Source of the DNA: Actinomycetota bacterium
GTDB lineage: Bacteria > Actinomycetota > Actinomycetes > S36-B12 > CAIYMF01
Assembly: GCA_026393115.1 (NCBI GenBank)
Contig: JAPLAU010000008.1
Coordinates: 186,001 to 250,000, forward strand
Length of the DNA: 64,000 bases
Direction: 5' to 3'
Under the pieces are notes generated by a model. That model searched no databases and was not told the DNA's origin. It worked only from the letters and a program-made list of their open reading frames with translations. This document shows, one piece after another, positions 19,023 through 26,903 of this stretch. Made by a program: the position numbers and the translations under genes. Every line of letters begins with the position of its first letter. Within the stretch, counting starts at the first letter, position 1.

Positions 19023-19397
19023 TCAGGATTCGCGTCGGATTGGCAGGACCGTGACCCGGTGCCGGTCCTTAGTCACCGTCACGAGCGCGCCCGATACGAG
19101 GTAAGCGCTGGCGGCCTGGATCGCGGCGAGAAGCTGCTCGCCCATGTCGGACGGGCGCACTGCCTGGGCACGAAGCTGGATCACGCTCGGTGCGTCCAGC
19201 CCGCCGATGGCCAGGATGATCCCGAAGTCCAGGTCGTGCGTCAGGATTACGCACGAGTTCGTCTTGGCGTAACGAATGATCGTTTCATCGGGAGCGTCGC
19301 CTGGCCCGACTTCGCTCCAGTGCTGAGCCTCGTGGCCCTCGCCAGTAAGCCAGGGAACCCATTGGGGGTTCAGGTTCATGTCGATGATGAAGTTCAT
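19023..19397 (-). CDS. DUF5615 PIN-like toxin candidate
   Basis: 124 residues with the DUF5615 pattern: an N-terminal Asp (FIIDMNLNPQWV), then DETIIRYAKTNSCVILTHDLDFGIILA with the Asp pair near residue 55. The family has a PIN-like fold and is generally paired with a DUF433 partner, which is present here with an ATGA overlap. Nuclease activity is inferred from the family, not shown. It is the first gene inside the AICE left end, where it may stabilise the element. Confidence 0.85.
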   Translation of the reverse strand: MNFIIDMNLNPQWVPWLTGEGHEAQHWSEVGPGDAPDETIIRYAKTNSCVILTHDLDFGIILAIGGLDAPSVIQLRAQAVRPSDMGEQLLAAIQAASAYLVSGALVTVTKDRHRVTVLPIRRES

Positions 19398-19621
19398 GCC
19401 GAGATCGGTATCTCGATTTCCTCTACCCGCCAGGCTGCGTAGGCCAACGCCTGGGGAATGTCTTCGGCTTCCAGGTATGGATAGGCGTCAAGGATCTCGG
19501 CTGTCGACATGCCGGCGGCGACAAGTCCGACGACGAGGCCGACGGTGACGCGCAGTCCGCGGATGCACGGCTTGCCGCCCATGACGGCTACCGAGCGGGT
19601 GATTCTGTCAAAGTCGGCCAT
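19394..19621 (-). CDS. DUF433 antitoxin candidate
   Basis: 75 residues. The DUF433 motif is complete: GGKPCIRGLRVTVGLVVGLVAAG followed by EILDAYPYLEAEDIPQALAYAA, a short helix-turn-helix-like fold. ATG 19621 is chosen because the family begins with a short MADFDRIT-type N-terminus; no Shine-Dalgarno is visible, so translation may be leaderless. The stop overlaps the start of the DUF5615 gene. Together they form a compact toxin-antitoxin-type operon. Confidence 0.85.
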   Translation of the reverse strand: MADFDRITRSVAVMGGKPCIRGLRVTVGLVVGLVAAGMSTAEILDAYPYLEAEDIPQALAYAAWRVEEIEIPISA

Positions 19622-19927
19622 GGCTAGACGATAGCGCCAGTTTCGATATGCAGCTCGGGTGTAGCGGACTGGGCGGAGGGAACCGGAGCCCAGGGAGCGA
19701 GAACCCGAGAAGCCGGGCGGAGCCCGGCGCCTTGATCTACTAAAGGCAAATTCGGCAATTCGCGAGTGCCACGGGCGGGTGAGTGATGCCGTCGTTCGTG
19801 CGACGGTTGCGCCCGGGTCCCTTGGCATCCAGGTCGGACACCGCAGCAATTGACGCATCGGAGGTGAAATTAGGCGCGCACACCGGATCGTTGAGGGCCA
19901 GCCCAGCATCGGTGCCGACCTCCCTAT
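19622..19927. other. Intergenic region, no gene seen
   Basis: 306 bases with the presumed promoter of the DUF433/DUF5615 pair and GC-rich short inverted repeats (for example around 19715-19735). No convincing coding frame on either strand. Confidence 0.5.
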
Positions 19928-21052
19928 TCAGATTGCGGTGAAGGGGTCGTCGAAAGTGTCCCAGAGCGCGCGTCCGGCACCAAATTCATCCCGCGTCAGC
20001 AATGATGCGCGCATTCGCAATACAACGGCGACGTGGGGGTCGTTTCCAGCTGCCGTCTCGGTTGTCGTCACTACGAGGCGGGTTACGGGGGCTCGCTGGG
20101 TGCTGTCGTCTGACGTGATCTCCCAAGGCCCTCGGGGGTCGAGGCTGGCGATCCCGGCGGAGGCGTGCAGCCGGAACGCGAGTTCGCTTTGGCTGGCCAG
20201 CCATACGTCCCCGTCAATTCTGATCACGTGCCCGGCGACGGCGGTGATCTCGTCGAGCAGTCGCTGCGGGTGGATCGGAAGCTCTTCGTGGATGATGCTG
20301 GTTCGCACACCCGCGGCCGGTTCGCAGGGCTGCTTCAGGGCCGCGTACGGATCACGCCGAGTGGTAGGGCCGTTGCGGAAGGTGGCGGGGGATTCGTCGA
20401 ACTGCGGCGGGGCGAAGTGGAGCCGCGCTGCGGGGTTGAGGTGCTTGATCACGGCGATGGTCTCTGGTGCTGGGTAGTCACCGGAGATGAGTACTTGATC
20501 TGCGGTTGTGATGAGTCCGATGACTGCGTGGGCGACCCATCGTTGGTCGCCGTACCACGACACCATTTCGGTGTTGTCTAGATCATCGTTGCTGGCGAGG
20601 TCGGCCATGACGGTGTGTGCGTCGACCAAGGCGCGGACGTAGCGGGTGTGAGCGTGGGGCTGCCGGTCGACGGTCTGGGCCATGTGCGTGGCGTCTGTTC
20701 CGGGGGGAAGGATTGCGGCGAGCTGGCTGGTGTCGTTGTCCGCAGCGAAGCGGATGAGGTCCGCTCCGATCGCGCAGCCGATGCAGTCGGGGTTCTCTGC
20801 TATCAGGGTGACAGTCGGTGCCAGGCCCGCTAACCAGTGGCGCCGAAGCAGTGCATGCTGCTTGCTTGCGGTGGCGAAGACGTATTGCAGCACTGGTTCC
20901 AAGGTTTGGTTGCTCAGGGCCCGTGCGTGTTCGGCCAAGTCTGCAGACCGTGTCCCTGTGACGATTCCGACCCCGCAGGTGCGGACGTGCGGCTTTGGTT
21001 CAACTGGTGCAGCGGCTCCTGCCGCCGAGTGCTGGTCATCGTTTTTCCGCAT
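19928..21052 (-). CDS. COG0523/CobW-like zinc-homeostasis protein lacking a P-loop (MRF-like)
   Basis: 374 residues. The overall plan is that of COG0523 proteins, with a Cys motif (NPDCIGCAIGADLIR, ~residue 87) where CxCC normally lies and a C-terminal CobW_C-like domain. Where the Walker A motif should be, the sequence is GVGIVTGTRSADLAEHARAL, with no GxxGxGKT, so GTP hydrolysis of the classical kind is unlikely. It resembles the Zur-regulated mycobacterial MRF, which recruits the ribosome hibernation factor in zinc starvation. It lies directly downstream of zur with a perfect Zur box in between, so expression in zinc scarcity is expected. The MRF role is inference. Confidence 0.72.
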   Translation of the reverse strand: MRKNDDQHSAAGAAAPVEPKPHVRTCGVGIVTGTRSADLAEHARALSNQTLEPVLQYVFATASKQHALLRRHWLAGLAPTVTLIAENPDCIGCAIGADLIRFAADNDTSQLAAILPPGTDATHMAQTVDRQPHAHTRYVRALVDAHTVMADLASNDDLDNTEMVSWYGDQRWVAHAVIGLITTADQVLISGDYPAPETIAVIKHLNPAARLHFAPPQFDESPATFRNGPTTRRDPYAALKQPCEPAAGVRTSIIHEELPIHPQRLLDEITAVAGHVIRIDGDVWLASQSELAFRLHASAGIASLDPRGPWEITSDDSTQRAPVTRLVVTTTETAAGNDPHVAVVLRMRASLLTRDEFGAGRALWDTFDDPFTAI

Positions 21053-21067
21053 GTGATTGACCCTACC

Positions 21068-21090
21068 TTAATGACAAACATTGTCATTAA
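21068..21090. promoter_or_regulatory. Zur box upstream of the COG0523 gene
   Basis: Perfect inverted repeat TTAATGACA-N5-TGTCATTAA, 16 bases before the COG0523 start. It contains the ATGACA/TGTCAT half-sites of Fur-family zinc boxes. Confidence 0.8.
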
Positions 21091-21117
21091 GCCGCTCCGG
21101 GTGGGCGTCCCGAGCGG

Positions 21118-21549
21118 TCAGCGGCAGTTGGAGCAGGTGCCCGACAACTCGATGACGTGTTGGACATCGTTGAAGCCGAACTCGTCGGCTGTGCTCTGCG
21201 ACCATTTCTCTACCGAGGGAGGGCCGGCAAGTTCGATGGTGAGCTCGCAGCTGCGGCAGGTCAGATGGTGGTGGTGGCCGGTGCCGCATTTGCGGTAGAG
21301 CGCTTCGCCTGTGTCTGTGCGCAGTACGTCGACTTCGCCTGCATCTGCCAGCGCCTGCAGTGTCCGGTACACGGTGGTCAGGCCGACTGCATCGCCTTTT
21401 GCAGCGATTCCCTCGCGTACCTGCTGAGCGCTGACGAACGCAGCCGATGTGCCTAGCCATTCCCGGATCACCCGGCGCTGGCGTGTTCCACGCTGTCCTG
21501 GTGCCGAGAATGCGCTGTCGCCTAGAGCTTTGCCTGCAACAGCCGCCAT
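21118..21549 (-). CDS. zur: Zinc uptake regulator Zur (Fur family)
   Basis: 143 residues. N-terminal winged helix (VSAQQVREGIAAKGDAVGLTTVYRTLQALADAGEV) and C-terminal metal domain with YRKCGTGHHHHLTCRSC and ELSGTCSNCR: two CxxC pairs form the structural zinc site and the HHHH run is typical of Zur. Zinc-loaded Zur represses uptake genes. Start ATG 21549 is chosen for Fur-family length; AGGAGG lies four bases upstream, and the in-frame sequence further upstream is not family-like. Divergent from znuA with a shared Zur box, so autoregulation is likely. Confidence 0.93.
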   Translation of the reverse strand: MAAVAGKALGDSAFSAPGQRGTRQRRVIREWLGTSAAFVSAQQVREGIAAKGDAVGLTTVYRTLQALADAGEVDVLRTDTGEALYRKCGTGHHHHLTCRSCELTIELAGPPSVEKWSQSTADEFGFNDVQHVIELSGTCSNCR

Positions 21550-21640
21550 CATGCCTCCTACGCCCTTCGGCCCACGTGGGCCGGATCTATCTAACCAAGT
21601 TCCGGCCAGATAGCCCAGGGTATCCGGAGGGCCACCAGAA

Positions 21641-21669
21641 TTGACAATGACAACCGTTTTCACTTAGAG
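21641..21669 (+). promoter_or_regulatory. znuA promoter with embedded Zur box
   Basis: A consensus -35 TTGACA (21641-21646), exactly 17 bases of spacer, and -10 TTAGAG (21664-21669). The spacer contains TGACAACCGTTTTCA (21648-21662), an imperfect palindrome matching actinobacterial Zur boxes. Zur bound there would occlude RNA polymerase. Confidence 0.78.
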
Positions 21670-21712
21670 TCCGGTCGCAACGGTGTTCGACTAAATTCTT
21701 GGGGTCTAAGTG

Positions 21713-22630
21713 ATGAAGAAGTTTCTCAGTCTGTGTGCTGGGGCAGCACTCGTATTCAGCGCCGCCGCGTGCTCAGGCGCAACGTCGTCGGGGACATCGG
21801 ATAGCAGCGCCCCAGCTTGCCCGGCCGCCGCGATTCCGATCACCGTCAGCGTTAACCAGTGGGGCAATATCGTCTCCCAGCTCGCGGGCCAGTGCGGCAC
21901 GGTCTCGACCGTGGTGACGGCCTCAAGCGGTGATCCCCACGATTACGAACCCACGACCGGTGACATCGCCGAATTCACTAACGCGAAGTTGGTCGTAATC
22001 AACGGGGTGGGCTACGACGAGTGGGCTACCAAGGCTGTGTCGGCGAACAACAGCGGTGTGGAGGTCGTCAGCGCGGCGACGGTGAACGATGTTCAGGCTG
22101 GCGCTAACCCTCACCTTTGGTACAACCCCGAGTACGTGACGGCCATGTCCAAGGCCATCACCGATCAACTCAAGCAGCTGGTCCCAAATGCGAGCACCTA
22201 CTTCGACGATCAGCAGAGCGCATTCCAGACAGCAATGAAGCCGTACTTCGCCGAGATCGCGAAGATCAAAGCTGGTGCCAGCGGCAAGACGTATGGCGCG
22301 ACCGAGAGCGTGTTCGACTACATGGCCCAAGCCTGCGGCCTGAAGAATCTGACCCCGCAGGGCTACCAGAACTCGATCACGAATGAATCAGAACCCGCGC
22401 CCGGGGACATCGCAGCTTTCAACAAGGACTTGAGTTCCAAGCAGATGAACGTGCTGATCTTCAACACCCAGACCGAGGGTTCGGTGCCTAATCAGCTTGT
22501 GGCCACGGCCAAGACTGCCGCGGTTCCGGTGGTGAACGTCACCGAGACGATGCCCGAAGGTTCGGCATCGTTCGAGCAGTGGCAGATCTCCCAGCTGGAG
22601 CAGCTGGCGACTGCCCTCGGCCTCGGCTAG
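21713..22630 (+). CDS. znuA: Zinc ABC transporter substrate-binding lipoprotein
   Basis: 305 residues. Lipoprotein signal with lipobox SAAAC (Cys ~20). Cluster A-I solute-binding fold; metal-ligand regions GDPHDYEPT (His), NPHLWYNPEYV (His) and ATESVFDYMAQA (Glu in place of the usual third His) are visible. The long His-rich loop of Gram-negative ZnuA is absent. Captures Zn2+ outside the cell for ZnuCB. The Zur-box promoter and the operon with znuC and znuB argue for zinc rather than manganese. ATG 21713 is preferred over GTG 21710; GGGG lies upstream of both. Confidence 0.9.
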   Translation: MKKFLSLCAGAALVFSAAACSGATSSGTSDSSAPACPAAAIPITVSVNQWGNIVSQLAGQCGTVSTVVTASSGDPHDYEPTTGDIAEFTNAKLVVINGVGYDEWATKAVSANNSGVEVVSAATVNDVQAGANPHLWYNPEYVTAMSKAITDQLKQLVPNASTYFDDQQSAFQTAMKPYFAEIAKIKAGASGKTYGATESVFDYMAQACGLKNLTPQGYQNSITNESEPAPGDIAAFNKDLSSKQMNVLIFNTQTEGSVPNQLVATAKTAAVPVVNVTETMPEGSASFEQWQISQLEQLATALGLG

Positions 22631-22634
22631 ACGA

Positions 22635-23387
22635 ATGCTGGAATTCACAGATGTCAGTGCCGTGCGCGGTAACACCACGGTCTGGTCCGAGGGCACCTTC
22701 ACGGTGCCCACGGGCGCGATCGTCGGAGTCATCGGCCCGAACGGCTCGGGTAAAACGACGTTGCTGACGATGATCCTGGGGCTGCTGCGCCCAGGCAGCG
22801 GCGAGCTGAAAGTACTCGGGGAGACCCCTCATCGCGGCGATGACCGCATTGGGTATGTGCCGCAGAACTATGCCTCGATCGCGGGGGACTCAATCCGTGC
22901 ACGCGACCTCGTTCTGCTCGGCCTGACCGGAACTCAGTACGGACTGCGCCGGACAACATCTGCGCAGCGGGCCCGCGTCGATGAGGTGCTGACCGAGGTG
23001 GGCGCTGCCGACTTCGCCAAACGGCGCATGTCTCAGCTTTCGGGCGGCCAGCAGCAGCGGATCGCGATCGCCCAGGCCCTTGTCGGCAAGCCGCAACTTC
23101 TTCTTCTTGATGAGCCGCTGGCAAACTTGGATATTCGCAACCAGCAGGACATTGTCACGCTGCTGGAAAGGATCAACAGCGAGCGCGGCATCGGCATCCT
23201 TCTTGTGGTCCACGACCTGAACCCGCTGCTGTCCGTTCTCGACGGCGCGATCTATCTGCTCGATGGCCACCCCCACTACGACAACGTCGACGAAATCGTG
23301 AGCGAGGAACTGCTCACGCACCTATATGGAACGGCGATCAAGGTCGTCAGGACACCGCAGGGCGACCTGTTCACGCGGAGCGCCTGA
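22635..23387 (+). CDS. znuC: Zinc ABC transporter ATPase
   Basis: 250 residues. Walker A GPNGSGKTT, Q-loop YVPQNYASI, signature LSGGQQQR, Walker B LLLLDEPLANLD and H-loop VVHDLN are all intact. Powers ZnuB-mediated zinc import. It starts four bases after znuA and its stop overlaps the znuB ATG (TGATG), so znuACB is one translationally coupled operon. Confidence 0.93.
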   Translation: MLEFTDVSAVRGNTTVWSEGTFTVPTGAIVGVIGPNGSGKTTLLTMILGLLRPGSGELKVLGETPHRGDDRIGYVPQNYASIAGDSIRARDLVLLGLTGTQYGLRRTTSAQRARVDEVLTEVGAADFAKRRMSQLSGGQQQRIAIAQALVGKPQLLLLDEPLANLDIRNQQDIVTLLERINSERGIGILLVVHDLNPLLSVLDGAIYLLDGHPHYDNVDEIVSEELLTHLYGTAIKVVRTPQGDLFTRSA

Positions 23388-24250
23388 TGGACATCATCGC
23401 GGTCGTGAAATTCCAATCCAACTGGATGGAAATCCTCGCTTCGCCGTTCATGCGCACCGCCCTGATCGCCGGAATCCTCGTCGCGATTGCCTCCGGGCTG
23501 ATCGGCTACTTCGTCATCGTCCGGGGGAGCATGTTCGCCTCGCACGCCCTTGCCCATATCGGCTTCCCCGGTGCCACCGGCGCTGCGCTCGTGGGCACCT
23601 CGGTGCTCACAGGCCTCGTCGTATTCACTGTGGTCGGAGCTCTCGCAATCGGACTGCTCGGCAAGAAGGCCAATGACCGGGAGATCGCCACGGGAACGGT
23701 TCTGGCGTTCGCCACCGGCCTCGGCGTGCTTTTCGCGTCCTTGGCCAGCGAGAACACATCAACGGTGACCAATATTTTGTTCGGCAATTTGCTCGCGATT
23801 CCGTCGTCGCAGTTGGTCGTGTTCGCTGGATTCCTGGCAGTGCTGATCGTGGTGCTGCTGGTCATCTTCCGCCCGCTGCTCTTCGCATCAATCGATCCGC
23901 CTGTCGCAGAGGCGAAGGGCGTGCCGGTCAAGGGCCTCGGGATCACATTCATGATCCTGCTGGCGCTGGTAGTGAGCATGGCGGTCACCGTCGTCGGGGT
24001 CCTGCTGATCTTCGCCCTGCTGGTAACGCCGGCTGCAGCGGCACTGCGCTTCACAGCCCGCCCCGGCTGGGTGATCTTCTGGAGTTCCGCAATCGGCGTG
24101 GCATCAGTCGCCGTCGGGCTGACAATCGCAGCGATGATCAACCTACCGCCGAGCTTCTTCATCGTCAGCACCGTCTTCGTGATCTGGCTCGTTGCCGTAG
24201 CCACTCGCCGCGAAGGCCGTGTGCAAGTGCCGGTGGGTGGCCACGGGTGA
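23387..24250 (+). CDS. znuB: Zinc ABC transporter permease
   Basis: 287 residues of the ABC-3 (ZnuB/MntB) family, with about eight hydrophobic helices. The family-typical AHIGFPGATGAALVG segment near residue 55 and VVGVLLIFALLVTPAAAALRF near residue 205 are visible. Forms the membrane channel with ZnuC. The start overlaps the znuC stop. No transmembrane segment appears truncated. Confidence 0.93.
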   Translation: MDIIAVVKFQSNWMEILASPFMRTALIAGILVAIASGLIGYFVIVRGSMFASHALAHIGFPGATGAALVGTSVLTGLVVFTVVGALAIGLLGKKANDREIATGTVLAFATGLGVLFASLASENTSTVTNILFGNLLAIPSSQLVVFAGFLAVLIVVLLVIFRPLLFASIDPPVAEAKGVPVKGLGITFMILLALVVSMAVTVVGVLLIFALLVTPAAAALRFTARPGWVIFWSSAIGVASVAVGLTIAAMINLPPSFFIVSTVFVIWLVAVATRREGRVQVPVGGHG

Positions 24251-24271
24251 GTCTCCCCGCACGCTGTTGCG

Positions 24272-24290
24272 ACTGATTATCGTTTTCAGT
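24272..24290 (+). promoter_or_regulatory. Zur-box-like palindrome before the His-rich gene
   Basis: ACTGA-N9-TCAGT enclosing TGATTATCGTTTTCA, which keeps the TTTTCA half-site of the znuA box. It suggests separate Zur control of the downstream His-rich gene. Confidence 0.55.
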
Positions 24291-24343
24291 AGGCTTTCTG
24301 CCTAGACGGTAATCAGGCCGTTGATGACGACAGGAGCAATCTG

Positions 24344-24595
24344 GTGACAGACCGGCATCCGGCAAGCGATCACGAACACCTCCCTGGCGACGGCCACGAA
24401 ACCGTCGAGCACGAGGGCCACGTCGATCACATTCATGATGGTGAACGCCACACCGAAGAAGTGATTCACAAGGACCACGAGGGCGTTCACACCGAGGGCG
24501 ACGGCCACGAAACCGTCGAGCACGACGGGCACGTCGATCACATTCACGACGGCCACCGCCACCACCAGCACGGGGATCACGTGCACGAGCACTAA
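24344..24595 (+). CDS. Small histidine-rich zinc-binding protein
   Basis: 83 residues, of which 24 are His by hand count, with many Asp and Glu. It is built from two near-identical units (GDGHETVEHEGHVDHIHDG and GDGHETVEHDGHVDHIHDG) separated by a spacer and followed by a His-dense tail. No signal peptide, so cytoplasmic. GTG 24344 has AGGAG seven bases upstream. Position after znuACB and a Zur-like box suggest a zinc buffer, chaperone or store used with the importer. No named family recognised; function is inferred from composition and context. Confidence 0.8.
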   Translation: MTDRHPASDHEHLPGDGHETVEHEGHVDHIHDGERHTEEVIHKDHEGVHTEGDGHETVEHDGHVDHIHDGHRHHQHGDHVHEH

Positions 24596-24605
24596 TCCCT
24601 TGCAA

Positions 24606-24650
24606 TCCGGCTCCGTGATGCCTTCACTGCGAAGGTGACGCGGAGCCGGA
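24606..24650 (+). terminator. Terminator of the zinc-uptake cluster
   Basis: Perfect 10-bp stem TCCGGCTCCG / CGGAGCCGGA with an inner CCTTC/GAAGG stem, followed by CTCTTTT. Typical intrinsic terminator about ten bases after the His-rich gene. Confidence 0.8.
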
Positions 24651-24716
24651 CTCTTTTCGGGACTTAGCCTTCGATGATCGAAGTCTGGCTGGGCGCGCAA
24701 CGCCGCACCGCCTTCG

Positions 24717-26012
24717 TCAGATCGTGATGCTGCGTGGAAGCGAATCCCCGGCATCCGGTTCGACCGTGCTGGGCTGGCTGGGCGGGGAAGCTTGGCCGTT
24801 CCGGGCCGCACGGCTGAGCAGGACCCCGACCAGGGTGGTCAGCGGCACCGCGAGAACGAGGCCGATCGAGCCGACGAGGGTGCGGACGATCTCTTCGGCA
24901 AGTTCTTCGCTGTTGAGCACGTCTTGCAGCGGTCGTGTGTACAGGGCGATGAGCAGAAACACTGGAAGCGCCGCCCCGGCGTATACGAACACGATTGTGT
25001 ACACACTGGATGCGATGTGATCACGCCCGATCTTCATTGCACGGCGGAATATCTCCCAGCTCGTGGCGTCAGGTGCGAGGGCGCGAAGCTCCCACACGGC
25101 GGAGGCTTGAGTGACTGTGACGTCGTTGAGGACTCCGAGCCCGGCGATCACCATGCCGCACAAGATGATGTCGGAAAGGCGGACGTTGCGGGCGACGGCA
25201 TCGAGCTGGAAGGTGTCGTCGCTGCTGAACCCGGTCAGGTGAGCGGCCCCGGTGGCCCACACCGCCAGCAGCGCTGTGATGCCCAGTCCGGCAAGGGTTC
25301 CGATCAGCGCCGTGTGGGTTCTGATCGTGAAACCGTGCGCGAGGTAGAGGACGACGAAGAGGATCGCTGATGAAGTCACAAGCGCAACGGCCAGCGGAGA
25401 GTGGCCTTGCAGCAGCGAGGGAGTCATAAACTTGATCATCATTGCGAATGAGATAACGAGACCTATGAGCGCGGCCAGCCCCCGCAATCGCGCGACGGCG
25501 ACGACAACGATGATGAACAAAATAGCCAGGGCCAGCATCGGCGGAGTCCGCACATAATCGTAGAACCCGTAAAAGGGATCAGACCCGTCTTGCCCTGGGG
25601 TAACAATCAGTTTCACCTGAGTGCCGGGTTCTGCTCCGCTATCGGTCAGCTGAGGCGGCAGATCGACTTTCACCTTTGACCCGTCATCCAATGACACCGT
25701 CAGGCGGGAGCAAGAGCCAGTCATCGGTACCGGGGCTCCGGTCGGCGAGGCCTGATCGATGTAGCTCTGCTGGCAGGTGAATCGTTCAACCGAATCGACT
25801 GTCCCGACTGGGAAAGTCGTTCCCGCCACGGCGTAACTCTGCTGCGGCGGCTGGGCAGTTGCGTCACCCGGCCACAGCGCCGCGATTCCGGCGGCAGTAG
25901 CAATCGCGATCGGCGCAAGAATTAGAGCGATGGCCGAGTAGAGCCACAGCTTCCGTCGCCGGTCCATCGTCGCCAGCGCAGCCTCGTCGCGATGTGAGCC
26001 GTGAGCATGCAT
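24717..26012 (-). CDS. YibE/F family membrane protein
   Basis: 431 residues. One N-terminal helix (~25-50), an extracellular domain of about 100 residues with two Cys (FTCQQSY, GSCSRLTV), then seven to eight helices with the YibE/F-typical segments ARLRGLAALIGLVISF, LSDIILCGMVIAGLGVLNDVTVTQASAVWEL and GRDHIASSVYTIVFVYAGAALP. The family's function is unsettled. The N-terminus starts MHAHGSH. It converges with the zinc cluster and sits on the same element; a role in metal or envelope homeostasis is only a guess. Confidence 0.85.
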   Translation of the reverse strand: MHAHGSHRDEAALATMDRRRKLWLYSAIALILAPIAIATAAGIAALWPGDATAQPPQQSYAVAGTTFPVGTVDSVERFTCQQSYIDQASPTGAPVPMTGSCSRLTVSLDDGSKVKVDLPPQLTDSGAEPGTQVKLIVTPGQDGSDPFYGFYDYVRTPPMLALAILFIIVVVAVARLRGLAALIGLVISFAMMIKFMTPSLLQGHSPLAVALVTSSAILFVVLYLAHGFTIRTHTALIGTLAGLGITALLAVWATGAAHLTGFSSDDTFQLDAVARNVRLSDIILCGMVIAGLGVLNDVTVTQASAVWELRALAPDATSWEIFRRAMKIGRDHIASSVYTIVFVYAGAALPVFLLIALYTRPLQDVLNSEELAEEIVRTLVGSIGLVLAVPLTTLVGVLLSRAARNGQASPPSQPSTVEPDAGDSLPRSITI

Positions 26013-26097
26013 ACGGCGATCCTCGCGCTACATCGCCATACGCGTTGGCTAGCTCGCCGGTCATTCGCACGCAATTCTCTACCGCGCCGCGACCGTC

Positions 26098-26274
26098 CTA
26101 ATTACCAAACGCCCCAACGGTGAGTACTCGCCGGGTGACGGTCCATGGAGCGGATGCGGCCAGTTGAGCGAACGGCGTCGCCCACTCCGGGTAGCAGAGC
26201 GAGCCGGTGCCTAGTGGGGGTGCGATGATCATGACCTCCCGGCCATTTTCAGTTTGAACGCGACGATTCGTCAT
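26098..26274 (-). CDS. Possible 58-residue small protein
   Basis: An open frame from ATG 26274 to TAG 26098 in the gap between the YibE/F and HD genes. The protein begins MTNRRVQTENGREVMIIAPP and is not recognised. No clear ribosome-binding site. It may be a remnant of a longer gene or noncoding; included because it is the only frame filling an otherwise empty 300-base gap. Confidence 0.25.
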   Translation of the reverse strand: MTNRRVQTENGREVMIIAPPLGTGSLCYPEWATPFAQLAASAPWTVTRRVLTVGAFGN

Positions 26275-26315
26275 ACGCCAGCCCTAGACTGCGGGTATCG
26301 GAACAGGGAGTGAAC

Positions 26316-26903
26316 GTGCCTACAGAACGGCCTGACGCGGCCTTGGATATCACCGTGCAGCTTGCGGGACTCCCCGATCGACTTGAGCACTCACGGGTCG
26401 TCGAGAGTGCTGCGAAAGACTTGGTGGCAAGAGATTCGACGCTCGGCCCTGAGATTCGCGTAGCGGCTCGCCTTCACGACATCGGGTACGCAGTTTCCAG
26501 TTCCGGTCTGCATCAACTCGACGGAGCCGCATATCTGCAGTCGCACGGTGTGGATGCGCTAACCGTCGGCTTGGTCGCCTTTCATACCGGCGCGGAATTC
26601 GAGGCCGTCGAGCGAGGTCTCAGCGATCCGCTCTCATGCTTCGTCAGGCCACCGCAGCACCTGATCGATGCGATCACCCTGTGCGATCTCACTACCGGCC
26701 CGACGGGGGTGCGAGTCTCTCCAACCCAAAGACTCGCCGAAATCTTGATCCGCTACCCAGCGGACCACGTGGTGCACCGTTCGATCTCTAGGGCTTCGCG
26801 ATACCTGTTGGAATGCTGCGAACGCGCGCGAGCTAGGAGTTCACTACCCGATGTATGGCTGGGTGCGCCCCTCAAGGCAATGGGCGATCCGCAGTCGCAT
26901 TGA
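26316..26903 (+). CDS. HD-domain phosphohydrolase
   Basis: 195 residues. The HD-superfamily metal ligands are present: RLEHSRVV (first His), RLHDIGYA (HD pair), AFHTGAEFEA (His) and ITLCDLTTGP (Asp). Such proteins hydrolyse phosphoester bonds of nucleotides or small phosphates; substrate unknown. GTG 26316 is chosen because GGGAG lies five bases upstream; GTG 26310 is an alternative. Its last 60 bases overlap the convergent Nudix gene. It belongs to the AICE cargo. Confidence 0.85.
   Translation: MPTERPDAALDITVQLAGLPDRLEHSRVVESAAKDLVARDSTLGPEIRVAARLHDIGYAVSSSGLHQLDGAAYLQSHGVDALTVGLVAFHTGAEFEAVERGLSDPLSCFVRPPQHLIDAITLCDLTTGPTGVRVSPTQRLAEILIRYPADHVVHRSISRASRYLLECCERARARSSLPDVWLGAPLKAMGDPQSH

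Noticed and set aside
26850-26903. Convergent overlap of the HD and Nudix genes as a sequencing error
   Set aside because: Both proteins have complete motifs and plausible ends; a 60-base tail overlap is tolerable.
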